Origin: Apostichopus japonicus
Lineage: Eukaryota; Echinodermata; Holothuroidea; Aspidochirotida; Stichopodidae
Direction: 5' to 3'
Assembly (NCBI RefSeq): GCF_037975245.1
Contig: NC_092577.1
Span: forward strand, 5,058,001 to 5,122,000
DNA: 64,000 nt
Shown piece by piece: positions 34,561-45,497 of this stretch (its first letter is position 1; each line of letters starts with the position of its first letter). The notes under the pieces were generated by a model. It was not told the origin of the DNA and made no database searches. It saw only the letters and a program-made list of their open reading frames with translations. The position numbers and the translations under genes were made by a program.

Positions 34561-35295
34561 AAAGCAGTCGATTACAGTTTATAACTCTATCATGAGCAAA
34601 CATACACCCCGAGCGTGCATCCGCAGATAGCTGCATTTCCACCCCAAGACAGGACATGAACCTCTCAAGAAAGTTAGCAACCTTTCAAAGACCAAAGATT
34701 ACAATTTTTGCCATTTTACAAGTAACCAATGAGCGAGAAAAGTCAAGTCAGTTTAAAGTATAATGTGCAATCAAATATCAAGTGATTCAAGAGATTAGCT
34801 CGATTTCAGCTGATTTACTTCCTATTTAGGACTTAGGATTCCATCCCCTCACATGTACACATACCCTAACCAGTACCTCAATTACCCTCAAACTCCCCCA
34901 GCTAAAATATTGCCAATCTATATAGCATGTATCACCATTTTATTAAAAGGTAAATACCAAATATTGCAGGAAAGTTGATATTTATGACTCTTGTCACTCA
35001 TCAACTATTGTATACCCCTATTTATCCTCTACAACATATCTGACCAATGGATAAATATCAAATGTTATTCTACCATTAGAAACCAAAGTACCCCAGGCAG
35101 TGATTAACTTTATTGTATAACCAAGCTTTGGTAGATTTTCACACGATTATTTATATTCATAGTCCTGTGATATGGAAATACACTTAAAAGGATCAAGTTA
35201 AGCACAAAATTAATTTAAATATGTTGTTTTCAATCCAGGTTGTATTTTCTTTAACACTTTATTTTTGAGACATGACTCATTTAAAACGTCCAAAG

Positions 35296-35772
35296 TTCAA
35301 TTAGTCAAGTGACTGGACTGTGAAGTCTAATACACACAGACCATTAGTCAAATGACTGGACTGTGAAGTCTAATACACACAGACCATTAGTCAAGTGACT
35401 GGACTGTGAAGTCTAATACACACAGACCATTAGTCAAGTGACTGGACTGTGAAGTCTAATACACACAGACCATTAGTCAAGTGACTGGACTGTGAAGTCT
35501 AATACACACAGACCATTAGTCAAGTGACTGGACTGTGAAGTCTAATACACACAGACCATTAGTCAAGTGACTGGACTATGAAGTCTAATACACACAGACC
35601 ATTAGTCAAGTGACTGGACTGTGAAGTCTAATACACAGACCGTTAGTCAAGTGACTGGACTGTGAAGTCTAATACACAGACCGTTAATAAAGTGACTGGA
35701 CTGTGAAGTCTAATACATGGACCATTAGTCAAGTGACTGGACTATGAAGTCTAATACACAGATCATTAGGTC
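35296..35772. repeat. 43-bp minisatellite, about 11 units
   Basis: The unit CCATTAGTCAAGTGACTGGA CTGTGAAGTCTAATACACAC AGA repeats with near identity in the middle. The last three or four units are shorter (ACACAGA, CATGGA), showing edge decay. Confidence 0.92.
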
Positions 35773-36560
35773 AGTTCCACAGATGCAATACAAAGTTCGA
35801 TATGAAAAACAAGATTTTATAAACTCAAGTGACATGTTTTATATATTGGTGTTACAATCTTTTTTAGGGACAAATTGTGATGAATGTCATCGAAGATACT
35901 CTGGTTTTTTTATTTATGAAGTTAGAAGAACATGTTTTGGTTGAGTTATTAGAATTGATAAAACAATGGATTTCACAAGTAGCTGTAAATTTCCATTAAT
36001 GGCAACAACAACTTATTTTGAAGAACAAAGAAAACAGTCAAATAGTTGTTCTGGTTTTAATATCAGGTCTGTTCTATCTCTTGTGAATATGTAAATTTTG
36101 GAAAAGTGTAATATCTATTAAAATTGTAAATCTTATTATTCGCTTAGAGTCATTGCATATGGATCCACATATTTGAAAAAAAGGCTTTCATTTGAAGTTT
36201 GGGGTGTAAACTCATTAATGACATATCATTAGTGGTGTTCATGTTATGAATGATAGGAACTTTTACCTTACAGTAATTGGGATATAACTTAATCGGAAAA
36301 GAAACACTCAAAGAGGGAAAACAAATTCCTATTAAATTCAGGGTAAACATCTCCTTTGAATGCCTGGCACTCTACCTAAATGTCATTCACACAAGCTTGA
36401 GTCTTACAATAAACCATCTTGTATGGATGCTGACCACCTAAACTGACCCCCCTGAAAGTTCTAAAAGTTAACAAAAGATGTTGATCATCCCTAGTAGTGT
36501 CCTTTGCCAAGTTCAGCACTGACCCAGCAGCTACTGAACTAAATATGCAATTATGTTTAA

Positions 36561-36810
36561 ACTGCGGTGGCTTAATTGAGACATACGGGAAAAAAAAATT
36601 GAGATAAAAATTCAAAATTTTGAGATAAAAAGTCAAAACCTGGACTGAAGAGGTCAAAAAAAAAAGACAATATTTCGAATTTAAAAGTCAAAATTTGGAG
36701 ATTAAAAGTCAAGATTTTGAGATAAAAAGTCAAACTTTTGAGATAAAAAGTCAAAATTTTGAGATTTGGGGACCCTTTTTTATCTTCCCATGTCCCTATT
36801 AAGCCACAGT
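36561..36810. mobile_element. Possible 250-bp inverted-repeat element with GAGATAAAAAGTCAAAA core
   Basis: The left end ACTGCGGTGGCTTAATTGAG and the right end CCCTATTAAGCCACAGT are inverted repeats (GGCTTAAT with ACATACGGG/CCCATGT inside). The interior is a tandem of TTGAGATAAAAAGTCAAAA-like 19-bp units. No clear target duplication, so the transposon assignment is tentative. Confidence 0.55.
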
Positions 36811-39173
36811 AATAAACAGACTTTGCTTATGTGTCAATGATACTTTTAGGTTACAAGTGACTGACTGATCCCTATTACTGTACCTGACAATGGCAGGATT
36901 GAAGGGTCCAGACATTTTGAAGCTCTACCCAGTTTGTTCACAACATGAAGTTTTAAAATGAGCATTGTATTAAGAACTTGTGGTCATGTTCCAAGCAGTG
37001 TTTGCCTGTGGGAGGGAGGGTGGGGGGGGCAAGCCTGATTGAATTTAAGGCAGGCATGAATGGGGGGGGGGGAAGTAGGTTTAAGTTAGACCAGCAAATA
37101 TTTTTTTCAAAATGTGTCCAAAGTGTACAAAAAAAGAGCAAAAGAAAAATGATCAAAGCGTGGTCACTAGTAACCTTTTGAATGGTTTTACTACCATCAC
37201 CTCAGTCTGACCTAATTGGTCATCATATTTTAATCCATTTTAAATTTGAGTAATCTGGCCTTTTCCTTCTTTTCATTTTCTCAAGAACTGTTTTTTCTTC
37301 TTCTTTCCATTAGTCAGATTGCAATCTTTGTATCTCACTATTTTTTCCCTTCCATATCAGTCAAACCTATTCACAGTTTGAGGTGCTGGGTAGCGTTCCC
37401 TTCTGCAAAATATCCTGAATGGGAATTCACTTCTAACTCTTTGATTTATGCACTAATAAAAATCTAGAAAATAACAGGCACTCATTGAATGAAACATCAG
37501 TATCATTCAATTTGTTGTTCCTGCACCAAGCACCAGATTACTTTCATTAAAATTGTTAAATCTGGTCTTTGAAAAGTTATTCTTATTTCCAAATATGCTA
37601 GAAAAGTCCAAAACAATGGTCACGCATGCTCAAACTTCAAAAAGGTATTTTCCTGACTCTCAAAAATGGTTCCATCACTGAGCCATTTAATTTTTTTTTC
37701 TTGGAAATGTACGAATAATTTTGAAGTTTAGAATCTCCTGAAATGTTTTTTTTTATCAAGCACATAGCTAATAAATAAAATATCTTTCCACAGCTGTTTC
37801 TTGTGAAATTTTTGTAACGTGTGAAGTAGTTCTGAAATCATTTTTCTAAATTGATTCTATTGCTCTTGCTACATTTCAAATCAACAATTTCTTTCTTGAT
37901 GCAGTTTTAATTTTTCATCCAACACTCTTTTCTTGCTTGATGTTATGTGAAAGGAGGTTGAGTTGTTTCTCGAACATTGCAGTAACGTGCATGTGTTTAT
38001 GTATCCCATTTGATGTAAAATGGAAATGTTATATGCAAGATCTATGTTCCCATACACAAAATTATGTGTTCCTACTGCATGCATCTAGTTATCTTGTGTG
38101 CAAAACTTACTTTTTGAATGTCATTGGTTTAAATGTGTGCGAACCTTGCAAAAGAAGTGAATGATTTTTTCCTGTATCTATGATATGAATATTACCAAAC
38201 CTCTAGTCGTGATATTTTATGCATTTGTTTGAATGATATCGCATACCAACCATGGTGCTACATACAATAAAAGTACCATTAAATATACATGTAAATATGA
38301 TTGTACGTTGCATAATTGCAGTTTTCATTTGTGATGTTGCTTGCATGACTATGGTATTGCATGAATCCTATATAAGCATAACACTTTCTACCCCTATGAG
38401 GTATTATCTTCACTTTATTATTAGCACGTTATGGCTGCATGCAGCTATGGTGGAAAGAAAAGGAGAAAAAAAAATCCTAAATATTTGGACCTATCACAAC
38501 TTTAGTGGTGGACATTTATATCTGCATTAATTTTTAGATACCAAATATTCCCCTTAGTTACCCCATGAACAAAGGTTAAAATGAAAAAAAGGAGAATATA
38601 CCAACTGATTACTAAACTTTTACTTATAGCACCCACACATCCGATATTAAAATTCATATTCTTAGTGCCGGCAAAAATTTAATAAAAAACTGTTAAACAA
38701 ATTGTGTGATATTTGGAAGGTGTGTGTATGTTATACTGTATAAAGTGATACCACCCCCCCCCCCCCAAGCTACACTTTGACAATACCTAACAAATATGGG
38801 AAAGAAGTAAAAATGAACAATTGCAGTTTGTGACCGTCTAATTCGAAACTTTCTTCAAATGATACTCTTAATTTCATTCTTTACTGTTTCAGTCTGTTTC
38901 TCTCACTTTCTTGACTATGTTTAGAAGTAACCATCTTGAAATTATCACGATTAGCCATGGTCGGCCCCAATGTTTTATGAACAATTGTATTTCATTGGTT
39001 GGTAAAGTTCATGTACCTATCTACAGATGAAAGTTGAAATCTCAGTGTCAACTCTGACTACCTTGCCCTCTGTATCTCCTTTCTTACACATAACTGGTGT
39101 CCAATGTTACAGTGCAGGACGGTTTAGTTTTTCTCTGAAACCTTTATTAAACCATTTTCGTTTCCTCTTTCAG

Positions 39174-39317
39174 GAGGTGGATTCTCCCAATTCTGATCCT
39201 TTCTATGAATCTCAAGAGAGCCACTGTTTGATCGGAGTTGCTAATATATTTCTGGAGGTGCTCTTCCACGACGTCAGTCTGGAGTACGCTGTACCTATCA
39301 TCAGTCAACAAGGCGAG
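39174..39317 (+). CDS. KIF13: KIF13 exon 17 (KIF1B-like region)
   Basis: Reads EVDSPNSDPFYESQESHCLI, GVANIFLEVLFHDVSLEYAV, PIISQQGE. It matches DPFYE.QE.H.LIGVANVFLE.L..DV.L.YAVPIISQQGEV of KIF13 almost exactly. The acceptor is cctctttcag, the donor gtaaaa, both phase 0. Confidence 0.96.
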
Positions 39318-39805
39318 GTAAAATACAGGGGCATTCATATCATATCATCAGTGGTGAAGAGAATCAGTTTAATGCATATGAGAAATACTCTATTCTTTCA
39401 TCCATTGTTTCCCTCCGCACCCTTAATTGTCGTCGGACCCTGGGGCTGTAATCTCCAGATATTGCCCTCTTGTCTGGGCCTGCATATCATCATCAGCAGC
39501 AGCATAACAAGTTATCTACCTTTTCACTACAGAATGTCATCTGTTTTCTTCTAAAATTGATTATGCTTATACTCTCTGAAAGGATCTTAAAGGGTCTTGC
39601 CTGAAAATTGAAAATCTAGTCTGAGCTTTCCTCAAAAATGGACAGCCCACTTGTCTGCATTTTCTTTACCTTTTACCCACCCAAGATTTGATCTTTTACC
39701 CCAAAAGTTGATCAGGGAAGGGCCAGTTCAATGTTAGGAAACATTCTTTACCATATTGTTTTTAGGTTTCATGCATAACTAATCTCTTTTTGTTGTTTTT
39801 GTTAG
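39318..39805 (+). other. Intron 17
   Basis: 488 bp. The frame stays open for about 240 bp past the donor, but family alignment ends at the donor. Acceptor ttttgttag. Confidence 0.65.
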
Positions 39806-39952
39806 GTGGCTGGTAAGCTGCAGATGGAGATTCAGAGGATCAGTAACACCCCTGAGAGGGCCCATGATGTGAGTTCTTTAGGATCTAACGAGGGCCTCGA
39901 GGAGTCAGAAGCGGAAGGAGGGTTAGCGGTTGGTGCTCCACTAACCTGTCGG
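39806..39952 (+). CDS. KIF13: KIF13 exon 18
   Basis: Reads VAGKLQMEIQRISNTPERAH, DVSSLGSNEGLEESEAEGGL, AVGAPLTCR. It starts with VAGKL..E..R and ends with LTCR like KIF13, with a variable acidic Ser/Glu-rich middle. The donor gtaaga is followed by two and a half 18-bp repeats (39953-39998). Confidence 0.93.
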
Positions 39953-40465
39953 GTAAGACACCATGACACCATAAGACACCATGACATCATAAGACACATT
40001 TAATAAACTTGAAACATGCAACTCTCAGTTCTACATTTGATGAATATGTAGCCTAACACATGAAATCAGTTAGAATATACGACCTAGTGTTATTCCTGTG
40101 AGGCTGACAAGATCATTTTTAGTTTGTGTCTTTGAAATGTGTTTAATTTACTGTCAATGATATGCACCAATATGTAGATGCCAACATTTCCTCTCGAACA
40201 GGATGATAGATTGACCATTTCAGGAGCTTCTGAAACAATGTCAAACACTGAACAATGTTGGAATTATCCCTAAAACAGTTTGTTCCTTGGTTTAAATTGT
40301 GAAAAGTTTAAAACATCTCGGGCCAACAGACTTTATGTCAGCTGCAAATGAATCGTCATAATCATGAGCTTGTGTTTTTGTCAAAAAGAAAAATGCCAGT
40401 GAGGGAGTTCAAATGTTAACGTTGTTTGTATAATTCTTTTCTTCTTTGAATTTTTGCTCTTACAG
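39953..40465 (+). other. Intron 18
   Basis: Begins with short repeats of ATAAGACACCATGACAYC (39953-39998) overlapping the donor. The rest is ordinary AT-rich intron. Acceptor tcttacag. Confidence 0.65.
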
Positions 40466-40648
40466 GTTAAAATAATGGAAGCAGTTAATCTACCCCATTC
40501 TCTAGCTCATTTTGTCTTCTGCCAGTATTCTTTTTGGGGTCAGGACGGACCCACTGTCGTACCCCCTTTCATCAACCCAGATTTGGAGGAGTACCATTCC
40601 AGAAAGGGCGAGAGTATAAAAGGAACTATGAAGTTCCATCATAGTAAG
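40466..40648 (+). CDS. KIF13: KIF13 exon 19 (C2-like/KIF1B-like strand region)
   Basis: Reads VKIMEAVNLPHSLAHFVFCQ, YSFWGQDGPTVVPPFINPDL, EEYHSRKGESIKGTMKFHHS, K. It aligns with VKIKEA..LP..LS.FVFCQYTFW.Q....V.P...P. The acceptor is cttacag, the donor gtaggt, phase 0. Confidence 0.94.
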
Positions 40649-41846
40649 GTAGGTAGATGGACTTTCATACAGTTTAGTTTCATCCCTGACTTTATAAAGA
40701 AAATCCTATAAATTTTTCATTTTTTATGTATATATATATATATATTTTTTATATATTTTATATCTCACTGTGATATTGTTTCTTTAATCGCAGTGACTAT
40801 TTGTACAAAAATGGTGTTTATAGTATGTAAGTTTGTTGATGTTATTATGTCATAGTCATGTTTGGTATCCCAAGAATATATGTCAACATTTTAAATTCAA
40901 CCTTTAATCAGCTGTATCTTATGTAGCATTCGATGTTCTACAAATTGAATGGCATAAATATTTGATATTTCCATCAAGCCTTAGTAGTAGTTTAACTGTT
41001 AGCTGATTGGCCCAAATTTGCTTCCGTGTTGAGAAGAGGAACTGAAGCAAAGCTAAAAATGCAGTAACTGGCATAAACTGAATGTGTGGATGGATCTCAC
41101 AGTCAGAGCAGCGGGAATTTATAAAATTTTATTATGAAATGCATCATGCCTTAATGTGAACATTGAAATAACAAATTCATTCTCTAAGGAACTTAAAAGT
41201 TGCTCTCCAACCAGTGGCGTAGGAAGGTACTTTTGAGTGGGGGGGCTGAAGACTGATGGCCGGCCTGGGGGAGGGGTCGAAGGGGAGGGGGTGCCCCCCT
41301 CCCCTTTGGAATTTTTTTGCATTTCCAGGTGGCCTCAGTTGCAATTTGGTGCAATATAGCACACTTCAACCCACCCACTCCATTTTGTATATAATTTTGC
41401 ATTTTCACCTGGCCTTAGATGCAATTTGGTGCTCCAAATGAGATTTTTTTCTCATTTGGAAATGAAAAAGGGGTTTTCTGACTTGCGAAGCGGGGGGGGG
41501 GGCGGAATGATACTTCCGCCCTCCATATTTTTCACTGGGGGGGCTGGTGCCCCCCAGCCCCCCCGGTTCCCTACACCCTTGTCTCCAACTGTCCCTTCCC
41601 TTATTATGAAAACCAGAATGCACCTGGGAGAGGCACAGGGTAAGGGGAGGGGATGGTGAAAGAATGGGGAAGGGTTTAATGCATGTTTTTTTAATACTTA
41701 CTCACTGGTAACAGAAACCTTAAAAATATTCTTGGAAATACTTTGAACATCAGAATTAGTAATTATACCTATATCTTTAGTGCTAAAGGCCACTCGAGGA
41801 CCTTCTTCGTTTTCATCGTATTTTGTTTGTTTTGTTTCTTCGAAAG
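40649..41846 (+). other. Intron 19
   Basis: Contains a short TA tract (40728-40745) and a hAT-type MITE (41212-41581). Acceptor tttcttcgaaag. Confidence 0.7.
41212..41581. mobile_element. 370-bp hAT-type MITE with 8-bp target duplication
   Basis: The left end CAGTGGCGTAGGAA and the right end TTCCCTACACCCTTG are imperfect inverted repeats. Exact direct repeats TCTCCAAC lie outside (41204-41211 and 41582-41589). Subterminal G-rich/C-rich arms (GGGGGGGCTG and CAGCCCCCC) allow foldback. CAGTGGCGTAGG ends are characteristic of widespread hAT-derived MITEs. No coding capacity. Confidence 0.85.
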
Positions 41847-42007
41847 GAATTCACGGTAAGTGTGACAGAAGATTTCATTGAGCATGCTCTGGAGGGATCC
41901 CTTGCTGTGGAGGTGTGGGGTCACAGGATAGGTAGTAATAGCAACCCGTACTCCAATGGATGGGAAGTGGACAACCTTAACGCAAAGTCAAGGACCTTAG
42001 CTGATAG
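41847..42007 (+). CDS. KIF13: KIF13 exon 20
   Basis: Reads EFTVSVTEDFIEHALEGSLA, VEVWGHRIGSNSNPYSNGWE, VDNLNAKSRTLAD. It matches V.VTE.FLE....GALAIEVWGHR......WEVD.L.AK.RTL.DRW. The acceptor is tcgaaag, the donor gtgagt, ending in phase 2. Confidence 0.95.
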
Positions 42008-42464
42008 GTGAGTCTTAACCATATGTTGTAGCACAGGTTATATAAATAACGACATCATACTTTTGGAATGTCACTTTAACTGGATTGTATTGTCATTCTT
42101 CTCAGCAACATAGAGAGCCTGCCTAGATCCTGTTGAAAAACATGTTACCAGGCCTCCCCCCACTCTCCCCTTTCCCTCTTCAAGCCTTCAATTCCCTTAA
42201 AGCATATTATGAAAATAAGAACAGGTTATTATTCCTCCAATGCTTCTGGAGGCTGTTATTGACCCTGGACCCCAGTTCTGTGTTTTCAAAAAAATATCTA
42301 CAAGACGTAGAAAGACAGTTATTACGTAAACTGACATCAAAGTGTTAAGAAATTTTTTTATCTTGGACTTAGATGGAGTGAACTGCTTCGTATTGAAATG
42401 TGGGTGGAGTTACGTAAACAAACATTAAACGTTGGAATCTCTTTTTTATCTTGAACTATTAAAG
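42008..42464 (+). other. Intron 20
   Basis: Ends in a tandem duplication of the acceptor and exon 21 start (42349-42500). Otherwise nothing notable. True acceptor is actattaaag at 42464. Confidence 0.7.
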
Positions 42465-42506
42465 ATGGAGTGAACTGATTCGTAAGATTGAGATGTGGGT
42501 GGAGAT
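42349..42506 (+). repeat. ~92-bp tandem duplication across the exon 21 acceptor
   Basis: TTTTTTATCTTGGACTTAG followed by ATGGAGTGAACTGCTTCG at 42353-42390 is repeated 92 bp later as TTTTTTATCTTGAACTATTA AAG and ATGGAGTGAACTGATTCG at 42465. The upstream copy keeps an AG acceptor (42371-42372) and about 38 nt of exon-like sequence ending GAAATGTGGGTGGAG, then diverges. Confidence 0.9.
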
Positions 42507-42597
42507 CCAGGAGTTGAATGATCAAGGGGAGTATTGCCCAGTCGAGTGTTCTCCTCGACCGGATCCTGGCACCGGCGGAACTTTTCAGATTAGACAG
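42465..42597 (+). CDS. KIF13: KIF13 exon 21 (start of DUF3694-type region)
   Basis: Completes the arginine and reads WSELIRKIEMWVEIQELNDQ, GEYCPVECSPRPDPGTGGTF, QIRQ. It aligns with RWNEV.R.IEMWI.I.ELNE.GEY..VE......TGG.FQLRQG of KIF13. The acceptor is tattaaag and the donor gtaaaa. The upstream acceptor copy would give a short frame ending in a stop, which supports this choice. Confidence 0.94.
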
Positions 42598-42917
42598 GTA
42601 AAATATCCCGCTATTTGTCTTGGCTTAAAAGCCACTGACTTTGTCCCCAGCAAAAAGTTATCTCGGCTCAAAGGAAATCCCTAAGTTTCTCAAAGCTCAC
42701 AGACAGAATTATTATGATCATTATTATTTACCAAATTTATATAGCGCTCTTTTCATGCTTAAGCATGTTCAAGAGCGCTTTACAATGACAACAAAATGAC
42801 AAAACCCTTAAAATATGAATATCAAGAATAAAATTGACACAGCTTAAAAATTAATACAAAAATAGTATATATATTAACAAAGAATTAACTCCCGATTTTT
42901 GTTCTTTTGTCCTTCAG
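42598..42917 (+). other. Intron 21, with a repeat fragment
   Basis: Contains at 42712-42800 ATTATTATTTACCAAATTTA TATAGCGCTC followed by an inverted AGAGCGCTTTACAATG. This is a common marine-invertebrate interspersed-repeat end, here on the minus strand. Confidence 0.6.
42712..42800 (-). mobile_element. Fragment of an interspersed repeat ending in AATAATAAT
   Basis: AATTTATATAGCGCTCTTTT and AAGAGCGCTTTACAATG form a short hairpin. Read on the minus strand it ends with a TAATAATAAT tail, as CR1/L2-type LINEs and their SINEs do. Only the terminal part is present. Confidence 0.5.
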
Positions 42918-43161
42918 GGCCAGTCCCGGAGAGTTTACGTGAGCGTCAATCCCGTCCCGAACTCCGGCACGTTGCCTCTGATCTGCGAGTCCATCACATC
43001 CGTATCCATCGGCAGCATCTGCGTCCGGAAGAAGATCCAGAAGGGACTGGACAGTTACCAGGAGAACAACTTGAACAAGCTGAGGGACCGCTGGTCGGAC
43101 GCCCTCATGATGCGGAGAGAATACCTAGACGAACAGATCAACATGATCATGAATAAGAAAG
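42918..43161 (+). CDS. KIF13: KIF13 exon 22 (stalk, LDSYQE..RWSDAL)
   Basis: Reads GQSRRVYVSVNPVPNSGTLP, LICESITSVSIGSICVRKKI, QKGLDSYQENNLNKLRDRWS, DALMMRREYLDEQINMIMNK, K. It matches GHSRRV.V.V.PV..SGTLPL..E.I.SVSIG......KLQ.GLDSYQE.DLN..RERWSDAL..RREYLDEQI. GC content is clearly higher than in the introns. Donor gtcaga, phase 1. Confidence 0.96.
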
Positions 43162-43907
43162 GTCAGAGAAACTGAATGGAACCAATCAAACAAATGCAAA
43201 TATGTAACCCATGTATTAAAGAAGTTGGATTCTACTTTAAATGTAATAAGTTGGTTTTAAAAATGGAAGTTTCAAACTTCATGGCATTTACTGTAAGAGG
43301 GGAAAACCCCTTAGTCATGGACAGAATATGCAATAGTAAAGAAGCTTTATCAAGGTTCTGAAAATTTCGTAAAATCTTGTCGTTTATAAACGGAATTACT
43401 GGAATCGCTTAAAAATCATGTTTTGGACTCTGTTGCTTTGACCTTGACAAGAATTCAGACCTGACTTGATGTCGTCGTGGAAACTTGTTAAACTTGTCAC
43501 ACGGTAAAGGTACATCGACCTTCGAAAGAAGGAATTTGAGGAAAAAAATAACATTTTTTGACAATTGTTGTGTTGTAATTTTTCATTTTGTACGAGAATT
43601 CAGACTGCAACCTTACTTGATGTCGTCGTGGAAACTTGTTAAACCCGTCAAAGGTAAAGGTGAATCGACCTTCGAAAGAAGAAAGAAATTGAGGAAAAAA
43701 ATAACATTTTTTTAGACAATTGTTGTGTTGAATTTTTAATTTTGTACGAGAATTCAGACTGCAACCTTACTTGATGTCATCATGGAAACATGTTAAACTC
43801 GTCACACGGTAAAGTTGCATCGACTATCGAAAGAAGAACTTGAGGAATAATAACATATAAAAATAACATTTTTCGACAGTTCTCGTGTTGTATTTTAATT
43901 TTTGTAG
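43162..43907 (+). other. Intron 22, with a tandem repeat running up to the acceptor
   Basis: After about 280 bp of plain intron, a ~140-bp repeat occupies 43455-43907 and includes the acceptor region itself. Acceptor aatttttgtag. Confidence 0.7.
43455..43907. repeat. ~140-bp tandem repeat ending at the exon 23 acceptor
   Basis: Three to four units share CTTGATGTCGTCGTGGAAAC, TCGACCTTCGAAAGAAG, GAGGAAAAAAATAACATTTT, GACAATTGTTGTGTTG and TTTTCATTTTGTACGAG. The last unit ends AATTTTTGTAG, the true acceptor, while the others read ATTTTGTAC and lack AG. Confidence 0.85.
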
Positions 43908-44090
43908 GTAAAACAAGAGAAGACTCAGAAAGAGAAGCCAGCTTAATCAACCAATGGGTTTCACTGACAGAGGAGAGGAACGCCGTCCTGGTGCCAGCAC
44001 CAAACAGTGGTGTCCCCGGGTCCCCCGCTCACTGGGACCCTCCAGACGGCATGGAACCTCATATACCTGTCTTATTTCTTGAGCTGAATG
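43908..44090 (+). CDS. KIF13: KIF13 exon 23 (TEERNAVLVPAP block)
   Basis: Reads KTREDSEREASLINQWVSLT, EERNAVLVPAPNSGVPGSPA, HWDPPDGMEPHIPVLFLELN. Nearly invariant KIF13 block EREAQLVEQWV.LTEERNAVLVPAPGSG.PG.P..W.PP.GME.HIPVLFL.LN. Donor gtaagg, phase 1. Confidence 0.97.
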
Positions 44091-45497
44091 GTAAGGTGTT
44101 CAAGTTTACAGTTTGAAATTTAAGATAACATGATATATCACTAAAAGCAGGTTTGATACTTTTGAAAATGATTTAAAACCCTTCTACGACATTAACAAAG
44201 GCAGGCATAAATTTAACGGTGTAACAAAAGGAAACCGTATTTCCAAGAACAAATAAACATATTTATAAATTGGAGAATTCAAGATCTTCTCAGGAAATGC
44301 ATGTGTCAATTAGTAAAAGTTGACCCAAGAAAGTTATCAACAATATTATTGTGAGACAATCAAAGTTGATAATTTACAGAATATCAAATGTAAAATAAGT
44401 AGATTTTTCCATCGGTCTATCTGTCTGTCTGTCTGTCAGTCATCAACATTTAATGTCAAGTACTTTCAAAGTTGTTTCGAGAAAAGATCTTAAAGCCCAA
44501 GGGTTTGTAACGAGAGAATGATTTCTGACAAGGTAATAAAAGAAGGTCATTTCACTGTAAAAGACTATAAAAAATACAAATTGGTTTAAAAGGAAGAAAA
44601 ATGGGGAATTGAACATCCTATGAGTACTATCTAATCCAGCATTTCTTTCACGTCGTGATGAAGCATTTCTGTTAAATGACACATAATGTGTGATATTATA
44701 AACTATTTGCAACTGGATTAAAGGCATTGAAGACTCGCCCCAAACCTCGTGCGGCCATCTGAAAAAGTTAACTTTCTGTTGCTTGCAAGTGACGTTTTGT
44801 TCGTGTCGCTACAAAATGCAGACAGTAATGAAATGTGATACCTTGTTATCTTTAGCTGGACGGAAATATCCATCGCTGTATCGTTTCTACACTGTGCTGT
44901 GGGTATTGACCGCAGCTGTATGTATTGACTGTACACTAGTGTCTAATTACCGACGGTAGCAAGCTGTGTGTGTATTTTCAGGGATCGATGGTGGTGTCTA
45001 ACACTTCTGTTACACCTCATTCGAAACTAGGTCAGATTACCGGCATTAGTCGTTTCTTTTTGCGCGAGTCTTCACACCCTTTAAGTCTTTCAGTTGTTAG
45101 GATGACATAAACCTAGGATGACATAATAGGTGACATAAACCTAGCCTATAGTCAGAGCTTAGAGCACAGAACCAAAGGGTATGAATGAGTTTACTCTCAC
45201 ATGAGTGAGCAGAGAAGTATTGTTGACAAAATTATCAGGACTGATATATGTTTGCATCATTTTATTTCCTGTTTCTCAATACATTTGTTGTTTTACTAAC
45301 TATGACGACCTCACTTTCAAAATTTAACAGTTCATCGTTTTTTTTTATATTCTTAATTTTTTTTTTACTTTGATGTTCCCTTGTTTTATGATAAAAATTT
45401 TGCTTGAAAATTTGTTCTTGAATAACCTGACACTGAGATGTTGGTGTTACGAACCCTCGCTATATTTCTGATCTAAAATATGCAATATTTCTCACAG
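44091..45497 (+). other. Intron 23
   Basis: Contains a CTGT microsatellite (44416-44437), the inverted TTAA element copy (44718-45084) and T-rich DNA (45335-45370). Acceptor tctcacag. Confidence 0.7.
44718..45084 (-). mobile_element. TTAA-flanked inverted-repeat element, copy 3 (inverted)
   Basis: 367 bp. Starts TTAAAGGCATTGAAGACTCG and ends GCGAGTCTTCACACCCTTTAA. The interior is the reverse complement of copies 1 and 2 (TAATTACCGACGGTAGCAAG, CAGATTACCGGCATTAG). Roughly 85-90% similar by eye. Confidence 0.8.

Larger units (their letters stand above)
29670..39173 (+). other. Intron 16 (9.5 kb) with candidate cassette exons
   Basis: Contains two phase-0 candidate exons (30181-30225, 33171-33239), AT-rich repeats (31130-31260), CAGAAACAGA-type repeats (32390-32530), CT-rich DNA (32980-33030), a ~130-bp tandem repeat (34020-34560), a 43-bp minisatellite (35296-35772) and an inverted-repeat element (36561-36810). 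The rest, including 36850-39150, looks like plain AT-rich intron. Confidence 0.65.

Noticed and set aside
42899-43156. Second + strand frame over exon 22
   Set aside because: It is out of frame with the KIF13 reading, which has strong family similarity throughout.
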